Assembly: GCA_003248805.1 (NCBI GenBank)
Contig: QFQY01000005.1
Span: 62,001 to 126,000 of the forward strand
Direction: 5' to 3'
Source of the DNA: Chelatococcus sp.
Lineage (GTDB): Bacteria; Pseudomonadota; Alphaproteobacteria; Rhizobiales; Beijerinckiaceae
DNA: 64,000 bases
Position 1 is the first letter of the stretch; each line of letters opens with the position of its first letter. The translations under genes were made by a program, and so were the position numbers. A model generated the notes under the pieces. That model saw only the letters and a program-made list of their open reading frames with translations, ran no database searches and was not told where the DNA came from. Positions 1-9,234 of the stretch are shown here, piece by piece.

Positions 1-366
1 AATCCGTTCATCGCCAAGTACATCTTCCCCGGCGGGTATATCCCCGCGATGTCGGAGGTGCTGGCGGCGATCGAGCAGGAAGGCCTCGTCGTCGCCGATG
101 TCGAGGTGCTGCGCATCCATTACGCCGAGACGCTGAGGCACTGGCGCGAGCGCTTCCTCGCCCGGCGCGACGAGGCGGTGGCGATGTATGACGAGCGCTT
201 CGCCCGGATGTGGGAGTTCTATCTCGCCGCGTCCGAGGCGAGCTTCCGCCATGACGACCTCGTCGTCTTCCAGTTCCAGCTCGCCAGGCAGCTCGAAACG
301 TCGCTGCCGATCACCCGCGACTACATGGCCAAGACCGAAGCCGCCATGGCGCGGGGCGGCGACTAG
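1..366 (+). CDS. cfa: Cyclopropane-fatty-acyl-phospholipid synthase family protein, C-terminal part (5' end outside window)
   Basis: The reading frame is open from base 1 and runs to a TAG at 364-366, so only about the last 121 residues are present. The start NPFIAKYIFPGGYIP and the later HYAETLRHWRERF and RMWEFYLAASE segments are typical of the C-terminus of SAM-dependent cyclopropane-fatty-acid synthases. These enzymes methylenate unsaturated acyl chains of membrane phospholipids. The SAM-binding core lies upstream of the window, so activity cannot be judged. An internal ATG at 49 is not the true start, because the conserved motif begins before it. Related non-CFA methyltransferases of the same family remain possible. 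Confidence 0.85.
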   Translation, partial: NPFIAKYIFPGGYIPAMSEVLAAIEQEGLVVADVEVLRIHYAETLRHWRERFLARRDEAVAMYDERFARMWEFYLAASEASFRHDDLVVFQFQLARQLETSLPITRDYMAKTEAAMARGGD

Positions 367-395
367 AACCTGCTGATTTTTATATGGAAACGTTT

Positions 396-491
396 CGTCA
401 TTCCGGGCTTGCCCCGGAATTCATCGTAGAGCGCGGCGTCCTTCGATGGATTCCGGATCGGCGCCGCTGGCGCGGCTTGTCCGGAATGACG
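396..491. repeat. REP-like intergenic palindrome
   Basis: Eleven-base arms CGTCATTCCGG (396-406) and CCGGAATGACG (481-491) are perfect inverted repeats enclosing imperfectly paired sequence. The same CGTCATTCCGG terminus occurs at 3565-3712. It lies between two convergent genes (cfa and the HTH-citrate synthase) and could act in transcript-end formation. Nothing else is visible between 367 and 547. Confidence 0.75.
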
Positions 492-547
492 GCGTGTTTT
501 CAGGATGACGAAGCGGCTCCAATGCGCCGGAAACCTCGTCGTGCCGC

Positions 548-1696
548 TCAGGAATCCCCGCCCGGCTCCGGGCCGGTATAGCGGGCGCGCGGGCGGATCA
601 GCCGCCCGGTCTCGTTCTGCTCCAGCGCATGGGCGATCCAGCCCGTGCAGCGGGCGGCGGCGAAGATCTGGAAGGGAACGTCCGCGTCGAGCCGCAGCCG
701 GGCGGCGAGCGCCGTCAGCGCGAAGTCGATATTGGGTTCCTCGCCGGTCAGCGCCGTCACCGTGGCCCGGGCCTCCTCATAGGTCGCCGTCGGCGTGAAG
801 GCCGACAGCAGCGCCCGTGCGCGCGGGTCGCCGTCCGGGTAGAGCGGATGGCCGAAGCCGGGCACGGGCGAGCCGACCTCCAGCCGCGTCGAGACCGCCT
901 GCCGGATACCGTCGCGCTCGGCCTCCCGCATCAGCGCGAGCACGCGCCGCGCCATGCCGCCATGCAGCGGACCCGACAGCGCCGCGAGCCCGGCCATGGC
1001 GGAAGCGGCCAGCGAGGCGCGCGTCGAGGCGGTGACGCGCACGGCGAAGGTCGAGGCGTTGAGCTCGTGGTCCGCGAGCAGGACGAGCGCGCGCCGGATC
1101 AGATCGGTCCCGGCATCGTCGCAGCCCCAGGCCTGCCCGAGCCGGTGATGGATCGGCCCTTCGCCGGGCCGGCCGGCCATCGCGTCGACCAGGGAATCCA
1201 GCACCGAGGCGGCCTCGAGATAAAGCGCCTTCTTCGTTCGCCCCGCCATGGCCGGATCGCTCGCCGCCCGCTCGCCGAGCACCGCGAAGAGCCGGCGCAG
1301 CGGCGGCCCGTCCGGCACCAGCGTGAAAAGCTGCGGAAAGCGCTGCGTGCCGCAGTCCCAGAGCAGCCGCGCGACGTCCTCGAGCCTCGCGGTCTCGGCC
1401 AGCGTCTCGGCATCCTGCCCGCGATACCAGAGCTTGCCGCGCGCGATGGTGGTGATGCCCGAAGCCAGCACCGGCTCGCCCCAGGCGATCGCGTCCTCGG
1501 CGATTGTCGCGCGGCGCCGGCCGCGCAGCTTGCGCTGCTCCAGCCGCGCCACATCCTCCGCCCGGTAGAGACGGCGGCGGGAATCGGCGCCGTCGTCGCG
1601 GGTCTCGATCAGCCGGCGGCTGACATAGGCGTAGAGCGTCTGCGGCTTCAGGTTCAGCCGCGCCATCGCCTCGGAAGCGGTCAGCCAGTCGGTCAT
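548..1696 (-). CDS. Citrate synthase family protein with N-terminal helix-turn-helix domain
   Basis: The 382-residue protein starts with a MerR/excisionase-like helix-turn-helix (about residues 4-60, LTASEAMARLNLKPQTLYAYV) followed by a shortened citrate-synthase fold. The three catalytic positions are present: His210 (DHELNAST), His283 (GFGHPLYP) and Asp324 (NIDF). The C-terminal TGWIAHALEQ and GRLIRPRARYTGP segments are family signatures. I chose the ATG at 1696 because the preceding 20 codons give no domain and lie in the divergent promoter. It is transcribed away from a second citrate-synthase gene at 1783. It may be an enzyme with a regulatory domain or an acyl-CoA-sensing regulator. The sequence does not decide between these. 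Confidence 0.85.
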   Translation of the reverse strand: MTDWLTASEAMARLNLKPQTLYAYVSRRLIETRDDGADSRRRLYRAEDVARLEQRKLRGRRRATIAEDAIAWGEPVLASGITTIARGKLWYRGQDAETLAETARLEDVARLLWDCGTQRFPQLFTLVPDGPPLRRLFAVLGERAASDPAMAGRTKKALYLEAASVLDSLVDAMAGRPGEGPIHHRLGQAWGCDDAGTDLIRRALVLLADHELNASTFAVRVTASTRASLAASAMAGLAALSGPLHGGMARRVLALMREAERDGIRQAVSTRLEVGSPVPGFGHPLYPDGDPRARALLSAFTPTATYEEARATVTALTGEEPNIDFALTALAARLRLDADVPFQIFAAARCTGWIAHALEQNETGRLIRPRARYTGPEPGGDS

Positions 1697-1711
1697 GGAT
1701 TTACATTGATT

Positions 1712-1725
1712 ATCTTGTTCAAGAT
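1712..1725. promoter_or_regulatory. Palindrome in the divergent promoter of the two citrate-synthase genes
   Basis: The arms ATCTTG and CAAGAT are separated by two bases and flanked on both sides by TGATT. The site lies in the 86-bp gap between the starts at 1696 and 1783 and is AT-rich against its surroundings. It is a candidate binding site for a dimeric regulator, possibly the helix-turn-helix domain of the minus-strand gene itself. That link is inference. Confidence 0.4.
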
Positions 1726-1782
1726 TGATTCTAGCCTGCGCGGGGCCGATCCTCAAGGCATTGTCTTGCAGGAGTTCAGACC

Positions 1783-2862
1783 ATGTCCGACGGTCTCGAG
1801 AATGTCGTCGCCGCCCATACCGTCCTCTCGGAGGTCGATGGAGCCGCGGGCCGGCTGGTGATCCGGGGCCATAGCCTCGACGAGCTCGCCGGCCGTGTCT
1901 CCTTCGAGGACATGGCGGCGCTGATGCTGGACGGCCTGATGCCGGGCCTGCCGGAGCGGGGCGAGCTCGCCCTCGCGCTCGGCCGGGCCCGCGCCGAACT
2001 GTTCACGGAGGTCGTCGCCGGTGCCCGCGCGCCGGGGCCGCTCTCGCCGGTGGAGGCGATGAGGGCCTGGGTCGCGCGGATTCCGGACGGCGAGGACGTC
2101 GCCACGGCCCTGCGCCTGCTCGCGGCGCCCGCGGTCTTCACGCCGGCGCTGCTGCGCCTCGGACAGGGGCAGGCGCCGATCACGCCCGATCCCGCGCTGC
2201 CGCAGTCGGTCGACATGCTGCGCATGCTGAGCGGCGCGCTGCCGACGCCGGCGCAGGCCGCTGCGCTCGACACCTATCTCGTCACCGTTTCGGATCACGG
2301 GCTCAATGCCTCGACCTTCGCCGCCCGCGTCGTCGCCTCGACCCGCGCCGGCCTCGTCTCGGCCGTGCTCGCCGGCATCAGCGCGCTGAAGGGCCCGCTG
2401 CATGGCGGCGCCCCCGGCCCGGTGATCGAGATGCTCGATGCGATCGGCGAGCCCGCCAATGCGCGCGCCTGGCTGGAGGCGGCGCTGGATCGCGGCGAGC
2501 GGCTGATGGGCTTCGGGCATCGCATCTACCGCGTCCGCGATCCGCGCGCCGACGCGCTGAAAGGGGCGGTGCGCCGGCTCGGTGCCGATGCGGGCCGCAT
2601 CCTCCATGCCGAAGCCGTCGAGCAGGCGGCGCTCGCGATCCTGCGCGAGCGCAAGCCGGACCGGCCGCTGGAAACCAATGTCGAGTTCTATACGGCCCTG
2701 CTGCTGGAAGCGCTGGGCTTCCCGCCCGACGCCTTCACCTGCGTCTTCGCGCTCGGCCGCACCATCGGCTGGCTCGCCCATGCGCGCGAGCAGATCGAGG
2801 GCGGCCGGCTGATCAGGCCGCAATCGGTCTATGTCGGCCCGAGGCCGCGCGAGGCGGCGTGA
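1783..2862 (+). CDS. Citrate synthase/methylcitrate synthase family protein
   Basis: The protein has 359 residues, shorter than the roughly 430 of GltA-type enzymes, and aligns over the small-type citrate-synthase core. His172 (SDHGLNAST) and His246 (GFGHRIYRVRDPRA) match the two catalytic histidines. The third catalytic position, normally Asp in NVDFY, is Glu301 here (NVEFYT). The end GRTIGWLAHAREQ followed by RPQSVYVGP is typical. A plausible GGAG ribosome site lies upstream of the ATG. It probably condenses an acyl-CoA with oxaloacetate or another 2-oxo acid, but the true substrate is unknown. It is divergent from the HTH-fused homologue, which suggests joint regulation. Confidence 0.85.
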   Translation: MSDGLENVVAAHTVLSEVDGAAGRLVIRGHSLDELAGRVSFEDMAALMLDGLMPGLPERGELALALGRARAELFTEVVAGARAPGPLSPVEAMRAWVARIPDGEDVATALRLLAAPAVFTPALLRLGQGQAPITPDPALPQSVDMLRMLSGALPTPAQAAALDTYLVTVSDHGLNASTFAARVVASTRAGLVSAVLAGISALKGPLHGGAPGPVIEMLDAIGEPANARAWLEAALDRGERLMGFGHRIYRVRDPRADALKGAVRRLGADAGRILHAEAVEQAALAILRERKPDRPLETNVEFYTALLLEALGFPPDAFTCVFALGRTIGWLAHAREQIEGGRLIRPQSVYVGPRPREAA

Positions 2863-2870
2863 TGGTCGCT

Positions 2871-2958
2871 CGTCGTTGCGAGGAGCGCAGCGACGAAGCA
2901 ATCCAGAGGGACGTGGAGTTCTACGACGCTGGATTGCTTCGCGGTGCTCGCAATGACG
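2871..2958. repeat. REP-like intergenic palindrome
   Basis: Outer arms CGTCGTTGCGAG and CTCGCAATGACG pair with one mismatch, and inner 13-base arms CGAAGCAATCCAG (2894-2906) and CTGGATTGCTTCG (2929-2941) are perfect. It sits between the convergent citrate-synthase gene and hutD and probably forms a long hairpin at both transcript ends. Confidence 0.75.
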
Positions 2959-2973
2959 AATGAGAGCGGGCAG

Positions 2974-3540
2974 CTAGGGGCGAGCGGTTAAGCGGATCGC
3001 GTAAAGTGCGGAATCGGCTGCGTCGGGCGTGCAGGTGACCGCTGCGGGTCTACCGATCATGACGCTGTCATGGGCGCCAAGAGCCACGTCCTCGATCGTC
3101 CAGCCGCCCATTGGCGCGACGAGCAGCAGGATGTCTCCGTTTTCGACGCGATGCGAAGCCGGACCCGTAAGCCGCTCGACGCTGTGGCTCCATGCTCCCC
3201 GCCGGCTCATCACGTTGAGATCGGTGATCGGCTCGTCGATCAGCACGCCGTCGACGGTCCGGTCGGCCGCGAAGGCGAAGGGCGCGGACGTCCGGTCCAG
3301 CGTCACTGTCTCGCCATCGTCGAAGGCGAGGCGGATGCCGTTGCCCGTCAGCACCGACAGCGTCCGGTCGACGCCGGGAAAGCTGGAGAACGGTCCGTCC
3401 GCGCCGACATGGGCCATCGAGACGCGCCAGTCGAAACTGTCGATGGTCGCGCCTTCGGGCGACACCGCGATCTCGGTCGTGGTCCCGCCGCCGTTCTTCC
3501 ACGGCATGACGCGGCAGTCGGCGGCGCGGATGATGCGCAT
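2974..3540 (-). CDS. hutD: HutD family protein
   Basis: The 188-residue protein has the HutD signature near its start, MPWKNGGGTTTEI, followed by a cupin-like body with GADGPFSSFPGVDRTLSVL. HutD proteins accompany histidine-degradation genes and have been proposed to limit excessive hut expression, with no established enzyme activity. I start at the ATG at 3540, preceded by AAGGAAG. Upstream codons encode only repeat sequence. It is the last gene of the minus-strand hut arm, separated from hutU by a palindromic element, so it may be expressed at a different level from the upstream genes. Confidence 0.88.
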   Translation of the reverse strand: MRIIRAADCRVMPWKNGGGTTTEIAVSPEGATIDSFDWRVSMAHVGADGPFSSFPGVDRTLSVLTGNGIRLAFDDGETVTLDRTSAPFAFAADRTVDGVLIDEPITDLNVMSRRGAWSHSVERLTGPASHRVENGDILLLVAPMGGWTIEDVALGAHDSVMIGRPAAVTCTPDAADSALYAIRLTARP

Positions 3541-3564
3541 GGGCTTCCTTTGCATTCGGACCCT

Positions 3565-3712
3565 CGTCATTCCGGGGCTCCGCGCAGCGGAGAACCCGGA
3601 ACCCACGACTGGGCTGCCCGATCCGTCATGGTCGCCACAAGGGCGAGAATGACGGCAGAGCTTCCCCCGGTCGTGGGTTCCGGGTTCGCCCTTCGGGCGC
3701 CCCGGAATGACG
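3565..3712. repeat. Nested REP-like palindrome between hutU and hutD
   Basis: Outer arms CGTCATTCCGGGG (3565-3577) and CCCCGGAATGACG (3700-3712) are perfect, as are 18-base inner arms at 3592-3609 and 3670-3687. It occupies almost the whole hutU-hutD gap. In the hut transcript it could form a strong hairpin that attenuates hutD or protects the upstream message. Confidence 0.8.
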
Positions 3713-3718
3713 ATTGGT

Positions 3719-5382
<1,664 letters not shown>

Positions 5383-5386
<4 letters not shown>

Positions 5387-6189
5387 GAGCGCTGTCCTTC
5401 GAGCGTGGCGGCGGCGTCGAGCGCGGCCGCGATGATGGCGGAGAGGGCGGACTGTAGCTCGGCGGCCTTGGGCGCGTCGAAGCGCCAGGGTGCCTGCTCC
5501 TCGGCGAGATAGGCCGAGAGCGCCTTCTCCATCTGGATGGCGTGGACGTGGTTCGCGGGCTGGCCGTAATGCCGGGTGATCCAGCCGCCCTTGAAGCGGC
5601 CGTTGACGATCTGCGTCTGTGGCTGACCGGCCATCGCCTTCACGGCGGCGGCCTCGATCTCGGGCGCGCAACTCGCGCCCGAATTGGTGCCGAGATTGAG
5701 CGTCGGCAGCGTGCCGGGAAACAGCCGCGGGATCATCGATTTGATCGAGTGGCAGTCCCAGAGCAGGCAATAGCCATGCGCGGCCTTCACCCGCGCGATC
5801 TCGGCGGACAGGGCCTCGTGATAGGGACGGAAATAGGCGTCGCGGCGCCGCGCGATCTCGGTCTCGTCCGGTGGCGTTTCCCAGATCGGCGCGCCGTCGA
5901 AGGTGGTGGTCGGCACGAGCTCGGTCGTGGCCTGTCCCGGATAGAGCGAGACGCCGGACGGGTCGCGGTTCAGGTCGATGACGAAGCGCGAGAGCTGCGC
6001 CTCGACGATCGTCGGGGAGAAGCGCTCGGCGAAGGCGTAGAGCTGGCGCATGTGCCAGTCGGTATCCTCGACGAGGCGCCCGCGCGCGTTGAGCGTGGCC
6101 TCGACCTCCGGCGGCAGGCCGGTGCCGGGATGCGGCATCGAGAGGATCAGCGGGGAGGGGCCCTGGGTGGTGATGACGATCGAGGTCAT
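5383..6189 (-). CDS. hutG: N-formylglutamate amidohydrolase
   Basis: It hydrolyses N-formylglutamate to glutamate and formate, the final step of the five-step histidine pathway, and so partners HutF at 9235. The 268-residue protein contains the family features SMPHPGTG, DTDWHMRQLY, VIDLNRDPSG and LLWDCHSIKS, with His and Asp/Glu residues suited to zinc binding. Translation is taken from the ATG at 6189 (MTSIVITTQ). The upstream codons are repeat sequence. Its stop overlaps the hutU start by four bases. A palindromic repeat separates it from hutH. Confidence 0.93.
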
Positions 6190-6217
6190 GGCAAAGCTTC
6201 CGAGAGGGTGCCGCAGG

Positions 6218-6364
6218 CTCCCTTCTCCCCTTGCGGGAGAAGGTGGCGCGAAGCGCCGGATGAGGGGTCGCAAAGGCCGGAATCTTTGGCGAGCAGCGAG
6301 GCGACGGCGATGGGCGTCGCGCGACCCCTCACCCCAGCCCTCTCCCGCAAGGGGAGAGGGGGAG
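6218..6364. repeat. Intergenic palindromic repeat between hutH and hutG
   Basis: Seventeen-base perfect arms TCTCCCCTTGCGGGAGA (6224-6240) and TCTCCCGCAAGGGGAGA (6341-6357) flank partly paired sequence with GAGGGG/CCCCTC continuations. A related element, built from a CCCCTTGTGGGGA core, lies at 63530-63645. It splits the minus-strand hut genes into a hutI-hutH block and a hutG-hutU block. Confidence 0.78.
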
Positions 6365-6382
6365 CGTTGCGGTTCCCGTGCC

Positions 6383-7915
6383 TCACCCCCCGAACTCCCC
6401 GAACGAATCCAGCCCAGCCGCCTTGCCCACGGCCCCCGACAGCACCAGCTCCGTCGCGGCCGCGAGATCGGGCGCCAGATAGCGGTCCTCCGTCAGCGGC
6501 GCGATCCGCCCGCGCAGCAGTGCCAGCACCGGCTCGAGCCGCGCACTCGTCCTGAGCGGCCGGTGATGCTCGATGGCTTCCGCCGCCGCCATCAGCTCGA
6601 CGCCGACGATGCTGGCCGCGTTCCTGGCCATGTCGAGCAGGCGGAAGGCGCCATGCGTCGCCATCGAGACATGGTCTTCCTGATTGGCGGAGGTGGGGAT
6701 GGTGTCCACCGATGCGGGAAACGCCTTCTGCTTGTTTTCCGAGGCGAGCGCGGCGGCCGTCACCTGCGCGATCATGAACCCGGAATTCAGCCCCGCATCG
6801 CGGGCCAGGAAGGGCGGCAGCCCGCTCATCACGGGGTCGACCAGCAGCGCCATGCGCCGTTCCGAGAGATTGCCGACCTCGCAGATGCCCATCGCCAGCA
6901 TGTCGGCGGCGAAGGCGACCGGCTCGGCATGGAAATTCCCGCCCGAGACGATCTCGCCCGGCCCCAGCACGAGCGGGTTGTCGGTGACGGCATTGGCCTC
7001 GATGGCGAGCGTCGTCGCGGCATTCGCGAAGAGGTCGTGCACCGCGCCCATCACCTGCGGCTGGCAGCGCAGCGAGTAGGGGTCCTGCACCTTCGTGTCG
7101 CCATGGCGATGGCTCTCGCGGATCGCGCTGCCGGCGATCAGCTCGAGCAGGATCTGCGCCACCTTGATCTGGCCGGGCTGGCCGCGCAGCGTCTGGATGC
7201 GCGGGTCGAAAGGCGTGTCGGAGCCCTTCAGCGCATCGACCGACAGCGCTCCCGCCACCAGCGCGGCATCGAAGACGCGGGCGAGATCGACCAGCGCCGC
7301 CAGTGCGATCGAGGCCGAGACCTGCGTGCCGTTGATGAGCGCCAGCCCTTCCTTGGCGCCGAGCGCCAGCGGGGCCTGCCCGATGCGCTCGAGCGCCTCT
7401 GTCGCCGGCAGGGTCTCGCCCTTCAGCCTGATCTGGCCGAAGCCCATCAGGGCGGCGGTCAGATGCGCGAGCGGCGCGAGGTCGCCCGAGGCGCCGACGG
7501 AGCCCTTGGCCGGCACCACCGGCAGCGCATCGGCACGGAGCGCGCCGGTCAGCGCCGCGATCACCTCAGGCCGCACGCCCGAGGCGCCGCGCGCCAGGCT
7601 GGCGGCCTTCATGGCGAGGATGAGCCGGACCACGCTGTCCGGCAGGGCCGGGCCGGTGCCGACCGCGTGGGAGAGGATGAGGTTGCGCTGCAGCGTGGCG
7701 AGATCGGCATCGGCGATGCGGACGCTCGCCAGCTTGCCGAAGCCGGTGTTGACGCCATAGGTCACGGCGCCCGCCGCGACGATCTCCGCGACGATGGCCT
7801 GTCCGGCGGCGATGGAGGCGGCGCTGTCGCCGGAAAGCTGCGCGGCCGCGCCGTCGAGCACGGCGCGCCATTCGGTCAGGGTCGCCCGGCCGGGCTTCAG
7901 GGAGAGGTTGCTCAT
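6383..7915 (-). CDS. hutH: Histidine ammonia-lyase
   Basis: It deaminates L-histidine to trans-urocanate, the first step of the pathway. The 510-residue protein contains GSVGASGDLAPLAH, with Ala142-Ser143-Gly144 cyclising to the MIO prosthetic group at the positions usual for this enzyme. YGVNTGFGKLASVRI, QDPYSLRCQPQVMG and SGGNFHAEPVA are further active-site segments. The ATG at 7915 overlaps the stop codon of hutI (ATGA), so the two are translationally coupled. Confidence 0.97.
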   Translation of the reverse strand: MSNLSLKPGRATLTEWRAVLDGAAAQLSGDSAASIAAGQAIVAEIVAAGAVTYGVNTGFGKLASVRIADADLATLQRNLILSHAVGTGPALPDSVVRLILAMKAASLARGASGVRPEVIAALTGALRADALPVVPAKGSVGASGDLAPLAHLTAALMGFGQIRLKGETLPATEALERIGQAPLALGAKEGLALINGTQVSASIALAALVDLARVFDAALVAGALSVDALKGSDTPFDPRIQTLRGQPGQIKVAQILLELIAGSAIRESHRHGDTKVQDPYSLRCQPQVMGAVHDLFANAATTLAIEANAVTDNPLVLGPGEIVSGGNFHAEPVAFAADMLAMGICEVGNLSERRMALLVDPVMSGLPPFLARDAGLNSGFMIAQVTAAALASENKQKAFPASVDTIPTSANQEDHVSMATHGAFRLLDMARNAASIVGVELMAAAEAIEHHRPLRTSARLEPVLALLRGRIAPLTEDRYLAPDLAAATELVLSGAVGKAAGLDSFGEFGG

Positions 7916-9135
7916 TGTCCGTTCCGGATGCGGGCGTGAAGAGGGTTGAAGCCCATGCGGTAGGCGAGTTCGGCCGGCCGCTCGATCTCCCAGATCGCGA
8001 GGTCGCAGGCCTTGCCGACGTCCAGCGTGCCGATCTCGTCTTCGAGCCCGAGGGCGCGGGCGGCGTTGCGGGTCATGCCGGCCAGCGCCTCCTCCGGCGT
8101 CAGCCGGAACAGCGTGCAGCCCATGTTGAGGACGAGCAGCGGCGAGGTCAGCGGCGAGGTGCCGGGATTGGCGTCGGTGGCGAGCGCGATCGGCACGCCG
8201 TGCTTCCGCAACAGCTCGATCGGCGGCTTCACCGTCTCGCGCAGGAAGTAGAAGGCGCCGGGCAGCACCACCGCGACCGTCCCGGCCTCGGCCATCGCGA
8301 TGACGCCGGCCTCGTCGAGATGTTCGAGATGGTCGGCCGAGAGCGCGCCCATCCCGGCCGCGAGGGCCGCGCCGCCGAGATTGGACAACTGCTCGGCGTG
8401 GATCTTGATCGCCAGCCCCCTGGCCTTGGCCGCCGCGAAGACATGCCGCGTTTCCTCCGGGGAGAAGGCGATGCCCTCGCAGAACACGTCGACCGCGTCT
8501 GCCAGCCCTTCCGCCGCGACGGCGTCGAGCATGGGGCCCGCGACGAGCGCGGCGTACTCGCCCGAGCGGCCCTTGTACTCCGGCGGCACGGCATGGGCGC
8601 CGAGGAAGGTGGTGCGGACCGTGACGTCGCGCTCGCGGCCGATCCGGCGCGCGACGCGCAGCACCTTGGTCTCGCTTTCCGTATCGAGTCCGTAGCCCGA
8701 TTTGATCTCGACCGTGGTGACGCCTTCGCGCGTCAGTTCGGAAAGACGCCGGTCGGCCGAGGCGAAAAGCGCGTCCTCGCTGGCCGCGCGCGTGGCCTTG
8801 ACCGATGAGAGAATGCCGCCCCCCGCCCGCGCGATCTCCTCATAGGTCGCGCCGTTGAGGCGCATCTCGAATTCATGGGCGCGGTCGCCGCCATAGACGA
8901 GATGGGTGTGGCAGTCGATCAGCCCGGGCGTGATCCAGCGGCCTTCGCAGTCGATCGTCTCGGAAGCCTCGAAGGCCGGCGCCTCGCCGCGCGGCCCGGC
9001 ATAGACGATCCGTCCGTCGCGTGCCGCGACGACGCCGTCCTCGACCGCGCCATAGGGCGCCCGGACCGCCGGCGCCATCGTCGCCAGCCGGGCATTCGTC
9101 CAGAGCCTGTCGCACCGGGCCGCGTCACCCGCCAT
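7912..9135 (-). CDS. hutI: Imidazolonepropionase
   Basis: It opens the imidazolone ring to give N-formimidoyl-L-glutamate, step three of histidine breakdown. The 407-residue amidohydrolase has the metal-binding motif DCHTHLVYGGDRAHEF, then KIHAEQLSN, and ALATDANPGTSPL near the C-terminus. I chose the ATG at 9135 because it begins the recognisable N-terminus (MAGDAARCDRLW), and the frame further upstream is antisense to hutF. It is the first gene of the minus-strand hut arm, starting about 40 bases from the paired operator at 9176-9220. Confidence 0.96.
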   Translation of the reverse strand: MAGDAARCDRLWTNARLATMAPAVRAPYGAVEDGVVAARDGRIVYAGPRGEAPAFEASETIDCEGRWITPGLIDCHTHLVYGGDRAHEFEMRLNGATYEEIARAGGGILSSVKATRAASEDALFASADRRLSELTREGVTTVEIKSGYGLDTESETKVLRVARRIGRERDVTVRTTFLGAHAVPPEYKGRSGEYAALVAGPMLDAVAAEGLADAVDVFCEGIAFSPEETRHVFAAAKARGLAIKIHAEQLSNLGGAALAAGMGALSADHLEHLDEAGVIAMAEAGTVAVVLPGAFYFLRETVKPPIELLRKHGVPIALATDANPGTSPLTSPLLVLNMGCTLFRLTPEEALAGMTRNAARALGLEDEIGTLDVGKACDLAIWEIERPAELAYRMGFNPLHARIRNGQ

Positions 9136-9175
9136 GATCCATCCCCTCGACTTTGCGTCCGATGGCGCTAGACTG

Positions 9176-9220
9176 CCAATTGCATATGCAAATGGCAAGC
9201 GCATTTGCATATGCAATTGG
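9176..9220. promoter_or_regulatory. Paired hut operator between hutI and hutF (probable HutC sites)
   Basis: Two 19-base arms, 9176-9194 and 9202-9220, are perfect inverted repeats around a 7-base spacer. Each arm also contains the self-palindrome TTGCATATGCAA (9180-9191 and 9205-9216), with centres 25 bp apart. The site lies between the divergent hutI and hutF starts and hutC is the second gene of the plus arm, so two HutC dimers probably bind here and control both arms. The palindromes resemble the T-rich GntR/HutC operator type. Binding is inferred, not shown. Confidence 0.8.
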
Positions 9221-9234
9221 GAATGAGGATCGCG

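Noticed and set aside
384..581. Short open frame in the gap after cfa
   Set aside because: It consists mostly of the palindromic repeat at 396-491 and has no ribosome site or conserved content.
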